From positions 1 through 19,058 of the forward strand of contig JBMNSG010000035.1 of the NCBI GenBank assembly GCA_050945075.1: a stretch of 19,058 bases of DNA. Direction: 5' to 3'. The DNA comes from UBA7485 sp050945075 (lineage in GTDB: Bacteria; Bacillota; Clostridia; Eubacteriales; Eubacteriaceae). Of the stretch, positions 1-6,271 are shown piece by piece; position 1 is the first letter of the stretch, and every line of letters starts with the position of its first letter. The translations under genes were made by a program, and so were the position numbers. Below the pieces are notes generated by a model. It did no database searches. It saw only the letters and a program-made list of their open reading frames with translations, and was not told where the DNA came from.

Positions 1-2
1 GA

Positions 3-71
3 TTAAAGAACAGATTAAAAATTGCTGTGATCGTGAAATTCAGAATGGAAATCAGACAGGAGGGCGTATGA
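3..71 (+). CDS. possible C-terminal tail of an upstream gene (partial)
   Basis: The frame starting at base 3 is open from the window edge and ends in a TGA at 69-71 that overlaps the next gene's ATG (68-70) as ATGA, a typical translational-coupling junction. The visible tail is about 22 residues, basic and hydrophobic, ending in ...MEIRQEGV. A second frame, in register with the next gene, is also open to the edge, so this reading is not unique. The product cannot be identified. A CotH-type gene would fit the usual company of this operon, but nothing visible shows it. Confidence 0.3.
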   Translation, partial: LKNRLKIAVIVKFRMEIRQEGV

Positions 72-859
72 GTCAGTACAGTGCATATTTCCGTCGCTAC
101 GAAAAGAAATACCTGCTGAGCAGGGAACAGTTTGCAGAATTGAGCAGGATTCTGCCGGAGTATTTTGAACCGGATATTTTTCATAAAAGTCTGATCCGGA
201 ATATATACCTGGATACAGACAACAACCGTCTTGTGCGGGCATCCAATGAAAAACCGGATTACAAAGAAAAACTTCGTATCAGAATGTACGAGGATCCGGA
301 TCGTGAGGCCCGGGCTTTTCTGGAGCTGAAAAAGAAATATGACGGGGTCGTGTATAAACGCAGGGAGGCAGTGCCGCTCAGCGAGCTTAGAGATCAAGAC
401 ATATTTGATAAGAAAGACACGCAGATTATGAAAGAGATCCGCTATCTGTTCCAGTTTTACGGAAAGCTCAAAGCGGCGATGTTTCTGTCCTATAAACGAA
501 TCGCGCTGCGTGGAAAAGAAGATCCCGAACTGCGGATAACCTTTGACGGGGATATCCGATATCGGACAGACAATCTGACCTTTGAAGCGGGTATCGGGGG
601 CAGGCCGCTTCTTGAACAGGGACAGGTGCTTATGGAAATCAAGACGCCGGAAGCTATTCCTCTCTGGTTTTCAAAGATACTTTCAGAGCTCGGAATTTAT
701 CCGGTATCATTTTCAAAATACGGCAAAGCCTTCCTGACGGAAGAAGCCGCCCGCATCGCTGCGGAGTTCAGTGAATCGAAAATCACTGAAGCAGAGGAAT
801 CTGACATAAAAGATAGAATGGTGTCACAGACACCGCTGGAAAGGCAAATTTGTGCTTAA
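68..859 (+). CDS. VTC-domain protein (polyphosphate polymerase-like)
   Basis: This 263-aa protein has the layout of the VTC domain, the tunnel-shaped triphosphate-tunnel fold of yeast Vtc4 that makes polyphosphate from ATP. Visible landmarks are the N-terminal RRYEKKY segment, a basic KLRIRMY strand, FLELKKKYDG followed by YKRR, a SYKR strand, RITFD, LMEIK and finally SFSKYGKAF. These match the Arg/Lys phosphate ligands and the acidic metal ligands of the family in order. No signal peptide or membrane segment is seen, so it should be cytosolic, perhaps held to the membrane by its DUF4956 neighbour. An AGGAGGG Shine-Dalgarno stands just ahead of ATG 68, which decides the start although the frame is open further upstream. 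It overlaps the next gene by 8 bp. Bacterial members with this DUF4956 neighbour are common but their product is not established, so polymerase activity is inferred. Confidence 0.85.
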   Translation: MSQYSAYFRRYEKKYLLSREQFAELSRILPEYFEPDIFHKSLIRNIYLDTDNNRLVRASNEKPDYKEKLRIRMYEDPDREARAFLELKKKYDGVVYKRREAVPLSELRDQDIFDKKDTQIMKEIRYLFQFYGKLKAAMFLSYKRIALRGKEDPELRITFDGDIRYRTDNLTFEAGIGGRPLLEQGQVLMEIKTPEAIPLWFSKILSELGIYPVSFSKYGKAFLTEEAARIAAEFSESKITEAEESDIKDRMVSQTPLERQICA

Positions 860-1523
860 TTTAGACACATTAATCGGAAGTAATCAGACATTTGGGAGCT
901 TTCTGCTCTGTACACTGGTATCCCTGCTGCTGGGAGCCGTCATTGCAGCCTGCTCGTTATATAAGAACAGCAGCAGCAAAGGCTTTGTATTGACGCTGGC
1001 TACTCTGCCGGCCATGGTACAGATGGTCATCATGCTGGTAAACGGCAATATCGGGACAGGGGTTGCAGTAGCCGGTGCATTTTCGCTGGTGCGTTTTCGC
1101 TCGGTTCCCGGTCAGGCAAGAGACATCGCCCTGATTTTTCTGGCTATGGCAACCGGGCTGGCAACAGGAACCGGTAATATTGCCATGGCGGCAGTTTTCA
1201 CCGGCATTATCTGTATTGTCACAATACTTTACACAAAATCCGCTTTCGGAGAAAAGCGCGACAGTCAGCGGGATTTAACGGTAACCATTCCGGAAGGTCT
1301 CGACTATATTGATATTTTCGATGATATTTTCGATCAATATCTTAAAAACAGTAAACTGAACCAGGTTAAAACAACAAACCTGGGATCAATGTATAAGCTT
1401 TCGTATGAAATAGAACTCAGGGATCCCAAAGAGGAAAAGAAGATGATTGACGAAATCAGAACCAGAAACGGGAACCTTGAAATTGTATGCGCGCACAGCG
1501 TGCCTGGAAGGGAAGAACTCTGA
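852..1523 (+). CDS. DUF4956 family membrane protein
   Basis: The protein has 223 aa and starts at a GTG inside the end of the VTC gene (8-bp overlap, hence coupled translation). The N-terminal 130 residues are hydrophobic, with about four membrane segments (roughly residues 15-37, 45-64, 92-107 and 110-127). Between segments 2 and 3 lies the family signature AFSLVRFRSVPGQARDIA (about 76-93), with conserved arginines and glycine. The last 95 residues form a soluble domain (DLTVTIPEGLDY... to HSVPGREEL), probably cytosolic. DUF4956 proteins are encoded next to VTC-domain and CotH/beta-helix proteins in many Bacillota. A role as membrane partner of the VTC protein, perhaps in polyphosphate synthesis or export, is inference. 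The TGA stop overlaps the ATG of the next gene (TGATG). Confidence 0.85.
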   Translation: MLNLDTLIGSNQTFGSFLLCTLVSLLLGAVIAACSLYKNSSSKGFVLTLATLPAMVQMVIMLVNGNIGTGVAVAGAFSLVRFRSVPGQARDIALIFLAMATGLATGTGNIAMAAVFTGIICIVTILYTKSAFGEKRDSQRDLTVTIPEGLDYIDIFDDIFDQYLKNSKLNQVKTTNLGSMYKLSYEIELRDPKEEKKMIDEIRTRNGNLEIVCAHSVPGREEL

Positions 1524-3424
1524 TGAAACACGGATTTTTCCGCACGCACACAGAGATGTTCAAAGAACTGTTAATGGATGCAGCCATTTTTGTTATGACC
1601 CTTTACTGCATTTTTATGTTAACCGGCTGTTCGGCATCCGGCGCTGTCACTACAGATAATGTAACGGCGGAAAATCAGTCTTCGGCTTATTCGTTTACGG
1701 ACCGGGAACTGGACAGTTCTTATGACGAATCCTCTGCCACTAAAATTACACTCAGCGGAAACAGCGCAGCTGTTTCGGGAAACGGTGCTTCCTTCAGCGG
1801 GAAGACACTTACCATCAGCAGTGAAGGAACCTATATCCTGACAGGGACACTCGATGACGGACAGATTCTGGTTACCGCAGGCGATTCTGCAAAAGTTCAG
1901 ATTGTTCTGAACGGAGTCACGATCACCAATTCTGACGGACCTGCCATTTATGTGAAAAGCGGTGATAAAATATTTGTTACACTGGCTGCCAACAGCAGCA
2001 ATACGCTCTCCGATACAGGAGCAGCCTATGCTGCAGCAGACGACAACACCGACGGTGTTGTGTTCTCAAAGAGTGATCTCTGCTTTAATGGAAGCGGTTC
2101 CCTTACGATCAATGCCGGCTATAAACACGGGATTGTTTCCAAAGACGATCTGGTAATGACCGGCGGAACCTACAATATCACAGCAGCCGGACAGGGACTG
2201 GCCGGAAAAGACTGTATCAAAATCGCAGACGGCAGCTATACGATCAATGCCGGTACGGACTGCCTGCAGTCGGATAACACTGAAGATGCTTCAAAAGGTT
2301 ATATTTATATCCAGGGCGGCACCTTTAATCTGACTGCCGGGAATGACGGGATACAGGCTGCGACCGTACTGAATACAGTCGGCGGCGAGTACCATATCAG
2401 CACCGGAGGCGGATCGGCCAATGCCAGCAGCACCGGCAAAGATTCCTATAACCAGGGCTGGGGTTTTGGCGGTGATCAGACAGCGTCCTCCGGCAGTACA
2501 TCGGACAGCAGCACCAGCAGTTCCGATACTTCGGACAGCAGTACATCAGACAGCGCCAAAGGTCTTAAGGCCGGCTCATCGATAGAGATCACTGGCGGAA
2601 CCTATGAACTGGATACAGCGGACGACAGCATTCACTCTAACGGGATTGTGACACTGTCCGGCGGAACCTTTACGATTTCCTCCGGCGATGACGGGATCCA
2701 CGCGGACAATGCCACCAAAATTACCGGCGGATTGATTAACATTTCCAAATCCTACGAAGGCATCGAAGGGATGACCGTTGAAATCACCGGAGGCAGCATT
2801 GAAGTCAATGCCAGCGATGACGGGATTAACGCTGCCGGGGGTTCAGACGGAACCACCGGACGTCCGGGTGAAAATGGATTTGATTCCAGTTCTGACAACT
2901 ACTCCATTACCATTTCAGGAGGAACTGTCACAGTCAATGCCGACGGGGACGGTCTGGATGCCAACGGAGATCTTACCATATCAGGAGGAACGGTCTTCGT
3001 AAACGGACCAACCTCCAACAATGACGGTGCGCTCGACTATGACGGTACCGGAAGCATTACAGGCGGTACGCTCATAGCTGCCGGATCATCGGGGATGGCC
3101 CAGAGTCTGACAGGCGGATCTCAGGCCTGTATCCTTTACGGATTTGACAGTACCATCTCCGCGGGAACAGCGTTCACACTGACTGATTCCACCGGTAAAA
3201 CGATTCTTTCGGGAACACCGGCAAAGAACTATGCATCACTGGTTCTGAGCTCCCCGGAACTTGCTTCTGGCGGTACCTATACGCTGACGGCCGGAAGCCA
3301 GAGCGTGTCTATTACTCTGGACGGTACTTCCTATTCCAATATTTCCGGGATGAATCCCGGCGGTGGCGGAGGAGCAGGCGGCGGACAGGGCGGTGGTCAG
3401 GGCGGTGGCCCCGGCGGAAAATAA
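1523..3424 (+). CDS. Cthe_2159-type beta-helix carbohydrate-binding lipoprotein
   Basis: A 633-aa secreted lipoprotein. I chose ATG 1523 (TGATG junction, GGAAGGGAAGAA upstream) over an in-frame ATG 36 bp earlier. A hydrophobic segment (about 20-34) ends in the lipobox LTGC with Cys36; the region before it is unusually long and carries acidic residues. Residues from about 60 to 560 are short beta-strand repeats of the pattern GGTY-x-I...DGI, seen as ITGGTYELD, LSGGTFTIS, ITGGSIEVN, ISGGTVTVN. This is the parallel beta-helix of the DUF4353/Cthe_2159 family, whose founder from Clostridium thermocellum binds cellulose and polygalacturonate and resembles pectate lyases. A Ser/Asp/Thr-rich linker interrupts the helix (about 320-344), and the chain ends in a glycine-rich tail. 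It is the last gene of the VTC-DUF4956 operon and likely acts on the cell surface. The family call is firm; the ligand is unknown. Confidence 0.85.
   Translation: MKHGFFRTHTEMFKELLMDAAIFVMTLYCIFMLTGCSASGAVTTDNVTAENQSSAYSFTDRELDSSYDESSATKITLSGNSAAVSGNGASFSGKTLTISSEGTYILTGTLDDGQILVTAGDSAKVQIVLNGVTITNSDGPAIYVKSGDKIFVTLAANSSNTLSDTGAAYAAADDNTDGVVFSKSDLCFNGSGSLTINAGYKHGIVSKDDLVMTGGTYNITAAGQGLAGKDCIKIADGSYTINAGTDCLQSDNTEDASKGYIYIQGGTFNLTAGNDGIQAATVLNTVGGEYHISTGGGSANASSTGKDSYNQGWGFGGDQTASSGSTSDSSTSSSDTSDSSTSDSAKGLKAGSSIEITGGTYELDTADDSIHSNGIVTLSGGTFTISSGDDGIHADNATKITGGLINISKSYEGIEGMTVEITGGSIEVNASDDGINAAGGSDGTTGRPGENGFDSSSDNYSITISGGTVTVNADGDGLDANGDLTISGGTVFVNGPTSNNDGALDYDGTGSITGGTLIAAGSSGMAQSLTGGSQACILYGFDSTISAGTAFTLTDSTGKTILSGTPAKNYASLVLSSPELASGGTYTLTAGSQSVSITLDGTSYSNISGMNPGGGGGAGGGQGGGQGGGPGGK
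2480..2554 (+). repeat. Ser/Asp/Thr-rich linker repeats within the beta-helix gene
   Basis: Twenty-five consecutive codons encode almost only Ser, Thr and Asp (for example STSDSSTSSSDTSDSSTSDS). At DNA level the unit TCGGACAGCAG occurs twice, at about 2501 and 2531, with a degenerate copy TCAGACAGC at 2546. Such stretches are flexible surface-protein linkers and can change length by slippage or recombination; whether this one does cannot be seen from a single sequence. Confidence 0.6.
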
Positions 3425-3430
3425 TTCAGA

Positions 3431-3462
3431 ATCCAGTTTCTTTCGGGAAACTGGATTTTTTT
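3431..3462 (+). terminator. intrinsic terminator of the VTC operon
   Basis: A perfect 10-bp stem (ATCCAGTTTC at 3431-3440 with GAAACTGGAT at 3447-3456) has a 6-nt loop and is followed by a run of six T. It begins six bases after the stop codon. Confidence 0.9.
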
Positions 3463-3547
3463 GGTTCACTTATAAATACAGGAGACAGGAAAACGGCAAC
3501 AAAATCAATCGGTTGGTGATTAATTTTGTCTTCAGAGATCAGGCCCA

Positions 3548-3576
3548 TTGTATCTCTCTCTCAGACGTGATATTCT
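3548..3576 (+). promoter_or_regulatory. candidate promoter of the folT leader
   Basis: TTGTAT (3548-3553), a 17-bp spacer and TATTCT (3571-3576), with a TGA extended -10 motif immediately before the -10. Transcription would begin around 3583, just before the riboswitch aptamer, which supports the call. Confidence 0.5.
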
Positions 3577-3589
3577 TTTAACAAATAAC

Positions 3590-3683
3590 TATAGAGTAGA
3601 CGAAGGTGCGTCAAGTGTTAAGAGATGGGAAGTTGCTCTTAAACGAAATCGCAGAATACGGTATCTTCGTCGCTTCCGCTATG
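3590..3683 (+). ncRNA. tetrahydrofolate (THF) riboswitch aptamer
   Basis: The stretch carries the conserved order of the THF-I class: ATAGAGTAGA at the 5' side, TCAAGTGTTA, a GATGGGAAGTTGC segment, ACGAAA, and GTCGCTTCCGCTAT at the 3' side. The helices can be drawn: P1 ATAG (3591-3594) with CTAT (3679-3682); P2 GACGAAG (3599-3605) with CTTCGTC (3665-3671); and a third stem TTAAGAG (3618-3624) with CTCTTAA (3636-3642). THF riboswitches bind reduced folates and, in Bacillota, mostly repress folate transport or synthesis genes. This one precedes folT, the classic target, on the same strand. Confidence 0.93.
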
Positions 3684-3763
3684 AATCAACAGCTCCCGTC
3701 ACAACGGGAGGCCCGGCCGGATGGATGCGGGCAATATCTTTCGGGGTAACGAGTTGTAAGAGC

Positions 3764-3808
3764 GCGGAAGCATTACTTTCTACAGGAGGAAAAATGAAAA
3801 GTAATGCT
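3764..3808 (+). promoter_or_regulatory. candidate riboswitch expression platform around the folT start
   Basis: A perfect 11-bp inverted repeat (AGCATTACTTT at 3769-3779, AAAGTAATGCT at 3798-3808) encloses an 18-nt loop holding the Shine-Dalgarno (about 3785-3789) and the ATG at 3794. The 5' arm overlaps GCGGAAGC (3764-3771), which is exactly complementary to GCTTCCGC (3672-3679) in the 3' strand of the aptamer. This allows two exclusive folds: a closed aptamer with the start-site hairpin, or the long-range helix with the hairpin base opened. The pairing is visible; the switching is inferred. Confidence 0.55.
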
Positions 3809-4558
3809 ATCAGCCGCAGCAGATCCAGGACCAGAGTAGTGGTCTATGCAGGTCTGCTCATTGCCATCAGCGCAGTGCTGAAACTGGTTTTCGAGGTTTA
3901 TATTCCGCTTGGAGGATTCCCTTCGCTGCGTATAAACCTGACAGCAATACCAACAATCCTGAGCGGGATTATTCTCGGACCGGGAATTGGTTTTCTGGTC
4001 GGTATTATTACCGATCTGCTGTGTTATGTCATCAAACCGGGCGGTCCCTGGTTTATCGGATTTACGATTTCTTCGGGGCTTACAGGTTTGATACCGGGGC
4101 TGTTCTGGATGTTGTTTAAAAAATACGACTTCAGACATATCAAATGGTTCAATACCTGTTTTATCGTGATAGCACTGGCTATTCTCATGGTAACTGGTTT
4201 ATTCAGTTTCCAGGATGGACAGATCTATTACAGCGGAGAGGTACTCAATCCGTTTATGCTGGTGTTGTTTGCAGCACTGTTGTTCCTGTTTGCCGCATAT
4301 CCGTTTATTGCGGAACGGTTTATGAAAAAATCAGAGGCACAGGATACAGAAAACCTGCTGGTTATCGTAACGTTTGAACAGATTGTGAATTCGATTATTC
4401 TGAACACATGGTTTCTGTCCATGCTTTACGGACAGGCCTGGATGATACTGCTGCCGGCCCGTGTGATCACCAATATTTTCCTGATTCCCATTTATACGAT
4501 TGTGCTGTCAGGACTGCTCCGGGTGATCCCGTCAAAATACTTAAACATAAGATCGTAA
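3794..4558 (+). CDS. folT: folate-family ECF transporter S component
   Basis: The substrate-binding membrane subunit of an energy-coupling-factor vitamin importer, which would work with shared EcfA, EcfA' and EcfT subunits encoded elsewhere. The start is ATG 3794, with AGGAGGAAAA directly upstream. The frame is open a further 82 codons back, but that stretch is the riboswitch and is not translated. The 254-aa chain has a basic N-terminus, then hydrophobic segments at about 15-35, 52-80, 88-107, 121-140, 152-173, 188-208 and 222-245. The GGFPSLRINL segment (about 40-49) and the GPGIGFLVG and ITDLLCYVIKPGGPW segments are typical of folate-type S components. Most of these are about 170-190 aa, so the region around 110-185 looks like an insertion carrying extra helices. 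Folate specificity rests mainly on the upstream THF riboswitch. Confidence 0.88.
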   Translation: MKSNAISRSRSRTRVVVYAGLLIAISAVLKLVFEVYIPLGGFPSLRINLTAIPTILSGIILGPGIGFLVGIITDLLCYVIKPGGPWFIGFTISSGLTGLIPGLFWMLFKKYDFRHIKWFNTCFIVIALAILMVTGLFSFQDGQIYYSGEVLNPFMLVLFAALLFLFAAYPFIAERFMKKSEAQDTENLLVIVTFEQIVNSIILNTWFLSMLYGQAWMILLPARVITNIFLIPIYTIVLSGLLRVIPSKYLNIRS

Positions 4559-4591
4559 ACAGAACGAAAGGTTCGATTTTTACGAATCTGC

Positions 4592-4620
4592 TTGCACCAA
4601 TGCCTGCAACATGCTAAAAT
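4592..4620 (+). promoter_or_regulatory. promoter of the tRNA-Thr gene
   Basis: TTGCAC (4592-4597), a 17-bp spacer and TAAAAT (4615-4620), preceded by a TGC extended -10. The tRNA begins 32 bases after the -10. Confidence 0.7.
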
Positions 4621-4652
4621 AAACGAGCTGGACGATTTTCAGCTGTTTACAT

Positions 4653-4728
4653 GCTGGTGTGGCACAGTTGGTAGCGCAATTGATTCGTAATCAATAGGTC
4701 AGCGGTTCAAATCCGCTCACCAGCTCCA
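4653..4728 (+). tRNA. tRNA-Thr (anticodon CGT)
   Basis: The full cloverleaf can be drawn: a 7-bp acceptor stem (GCTGGTG with CACCAGC), a D arm GCAC-AGTTGGTA-GCGC, an anticodon stem ATTGA/TCAAT with loop TTCGTAA giving anticodon CGT (reads ACG, Thr), and a T arm AGCGG-TTCAAAT-CCGCT. The discriminator is T and the CCA end is encoded. The 76-nt gene stands alone, between its own promoter and terminator. Confidence 0.96.
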
Positions 4729-4742
4729 TTCATGAAAACAAG

Positions 4743-4784
4743 AATCCCCTTCGAATGCTTAGTGACCATTCGGAGGGGATTTTT
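4743..4784 (+). terminator. intrinsic terminator after tRNA-Thr
   Basis: A 15-bp stem (4743-4757 with 4767-4781, one G-U pair) with a 9-nt loop, followed by a T-rich tail (TTTTTGTTTT). It starts 14 bases after the encoded CCA. Confidence 0.92.
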
Positions 4785-4855
4785 GTTTTCTTTTATTTAC
4801 TGTATTCAGATACAGACAGAAAACATAATAATTTTGAATTTTTTGAAAAGAAGAC

Positions 4856-4883
4856 TTGCAAGGTTAGGAAGAAAGCGTATAAT
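4856..4883 (+). promoter_or_regulatory. promoter of the rubrerythrin gene
   Basis: TTGCAA (4856-4861), a 16-bp spacer and a consensus TATAAT (4878-4883). The following leader is about 45 nt up to ATG 4935. Confidence 0.7.
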
Positions 4884-4885
4884 AA

Positions 4886-4911
4886 GAATCAAGAACGATT
4901 CCTAAATCGTT
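4886..4911 (+). promoter_or_regulatory. overlapping inverted repeats at the rubrerythrin start site (operator or 5' hairpin)
   Basis: Two inverted repeats share bases: GAATC (4886-4890) with GATTC (4897-4901), and AACGATT (4894-4900) with AATCGTT (4905-4911) around CCTA. They sit at and just after the expected transcription start. They do not read as a canonical PerR box (TTATAATNATTATAA). They could bind another repressor or fold as an mRNA 5' hairpin. Confidence 0.4.
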
Positions 4912-4934
4912 AATTCAACTTCTGGAGGATCAAA

Positions 4935-5609
4935 ATGGCTAAGTATAAATGTACTGTTTGTGGTTATGTTTACGAAGGAGACTCTCTTCCGGCAGATTTC
5001 GTATGTCCGGAATGCGGCGCAACTGCTGATATGTTCGAACTGATCGAAGAACCGGAAGGCGTTACGCTGGAAGGCAAACCGCTGAAGGGTACAAAAACGG
5101 AACAGAACCTCATGCAGGGCTTTGCCGGCGAATCACAGGCAAGAAACAAATACACCTACTTTGCTTCAACAGCAAAGAAGGAAGGCTTTGAACAGATCGC
5201 CGCTATTTTCCAGCATACAGCAGACAACGAAAAAGAACATGCAAAACTCTGGTTCAAGGCTCTTGGCGAACTGAACGATACTGCTAAGAATCTTCTGGCA
5301 GCTGCTGAAGGCGAAAACTACGAATGGACAGATATGTATGCCGGTTTTGCCAAGGATGCAGAAGAAGAAGGATTCCCGCTGCTGGCACAGCAGTTCAGAG
5401 ATGTTGCAGCTGTCGAAAAGACACATGAAGAACGTTACAGAAAGCTGCTCAGCAACGTGGAAATGAAGAAGGTCTTCGAAAAATCAGGCGAAACAATCTG
5501 GGAATGCCGCAACTGCGGACACTTGGTCATGGGCAAATATGCTCCGGACATCTGCCCGGTATGCAAGCACCCGCAGAGCTATTTCGAAGTTCGCGCAGAA
5601 AATTATTAA
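4935..5609 (+). CDS. rubredoxin-rubrerythrin (NADH peroxidase type)
   Basis: A 224-aa cytosolic protein that reduces hydrogen peroxide at a diiron centre, with electrons passed from NAD(P)H through rubredoxin-type iron. It has three parts: an N-terminal rubredoxin domain (C6-x2-C9 and C24-x2-C27); a ferritin-like diiron four-helix bundle at about 55-175 with GES (E65), NEKEH (E99, H102), GENYEW (E128) and VEKTHEE (E161, H164); and a C-terminal rubredoxin-like knuckle (C191-x2-C194, C207-x2-C210). The leading rubredoxin marks the reverse-rubrerythrin architecture of anaerobic Bacillota. GGAGG precedes the ATG. The gene has a strong promoter and is followed after 79 bp, with no terminator, by a PerR-like regulator, which points to a peroxide-responsive unit. 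Confidence 0.94.
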   Translation: MAKYKCTVCGYVYEGDSLPADFVCPECGATADMFELIEEPEGVTLEGKPLKGTKTEQNLMQGFAGESQARNKYTYFASTAKKEGFEQIAAIFQHTADNEKEHAKLWFKALGELNDTAKNLLAAAEGENYEWTDMYAGFAKDAEEEGFPLLAQQFRDVAAVEKTHEERYRKLLSNVEMKKVFEKSGETIWECRNCGHLVMGKYAPDICPVCKHPQSYFEVRAENY

Positions 5610-5688
5610 GCCGCGCAGCTGACTTCAGCTGGAATAGCATTCAGTTTTATTCTGAAGCTGGAAACGGCCGGCGGCCGGGGGCTTTATT

Positions 5689-6066
5689 ATGACGAAACAG
5701 CGCAGACTGATTCTGGATATCATCGAACAGTCACATGAACATCTGACTGCCGAGGAGATCTATGTTCTCGCGCGGCAGAGCTGTCCCAGAATCGCTGTCG
5801 GTACCGTCTACCGCAATCTGAATGTTTTAACAGAAAGCGGATTGATCGGGAAAATTTCCATGATTAACCAGCCGGACCGATATGACAGAGTTTCGGAAAA
5901 ACATCATCATCTGATCTGCAGTGAATGCGGAAAAATCGAAGATGCACCGTTTACCGGAATTGACGAGTTTCTGCAGGCTCAGACCGATCAGACTATCACT
6001 GGGTACGAGCTGAATGTCTTTCATGTCTGCGAAGAATGCAGACTGAAGAACAAACTGGCTTCGTGA
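5689..6066 (+). CDS. Fur-family regulator, PerR-like
   Basis: A 125-aa DNA-binding repressor. Residues 1-50 form the winged helix (TAEEIY, then the recognition helix AVGTVYRNLNVLTESGLI); residues 60-125 form the metal-binding dimer domain. Two structural-zinc pairs are present (C77-x2-C80 and C114-x2-C117). Residues equivalent to the PerR regulatory site are visible: H18 (before LTAEEIY), D66 (RYD), the HHH at 72-74, and D92 (GIDEF), where Fur proteins usually have Glu. This favours a peroxide sensor over an iron sensor. The N-terminus is about 15-20 residues shorter than Bacillus PerR and begins at the TKQR of helix 2, and no start codon exists further upstream in frame. The 79-bp gap from rubrerythrin holds a GC-rich dyad (about 5664-5677) and competing CTTCAG/CTGAAG stems but no T-run, so read-through is likely. 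Confidence 0.88.
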   Translation: MTKQRRLILDIIEQSHEHLTAEEIYVLARQSCPRIAVGTVYRNLNVLTESGLIGKISMINQPDRYDRVSEKHHHLICSECGKIEDAPFTGIDEFLQAQTDQTITGYELNVFHVCEECRLKNKLAS

Positions 6067-6079
6067 ACAGCAAATCACG

Positions 6080-6126
6080 TACATCCGTTTGTCCGGGTTC
6101 CCGGACAGGCGGATGTATTTTTTTTA
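6080..6126 (+). terminator. intrinsic terminator of the rubrerythrin-perR unit
   Basis: An outer stem TACATCCG (6080-6087) with CGGATGTA (6110-6117), an inner stem TGTCCGG (6090-6096) with CCGGACA (6101-6107), and a run of nine T directly after. Confidence 0.93.
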
Positions 6127-6186
6127 CATAATACAGCAATGTTGGGTATAATCAGTGTTTAACGCAGGACTTTATTACTATATAAT
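6124..6186 (+). promoter_or_regulatory. two candidate promoters upstream of the lipase-like gene
   Basis: TTACAT (6124-6129), 17 bp, TATAAT (6147-6152); and TTTAAC (6158-6163), 17 bp, TATAAT (6181-6186). Both -10 boxes are perfect; both -35 boxes are weak. The first -35 lies in the terminator T-run. Confidence 0.4.
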
Positions 6187-6271
6187 GCTATGAAAGTGCA
6201 TGAATGCGCAGCACTCTGGCCAACCGGCTGTGGAATTCGTTCTTCTGCCGGGATTCAGAATAGGACTCATC

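Noticed and set aside
3548..3793. 82-codon N-terminal extension of folT
   Set aside because: The stretch contains the folded THF aptamer and leader; the true ribosome site is at 3785-3789.
4562..4583. GAAC/GTTC stem with a T-rich tail after folT, considered as its terminator
   Set aside because: The stem is only 4 bp. It may help termination but is too weak to call.
5610..5688. Dyads between rubrerythrin and perR, considered as a terminator
   Set aside because: Several stems compete and none is followed by a T-run; read-through into perR is more likely.
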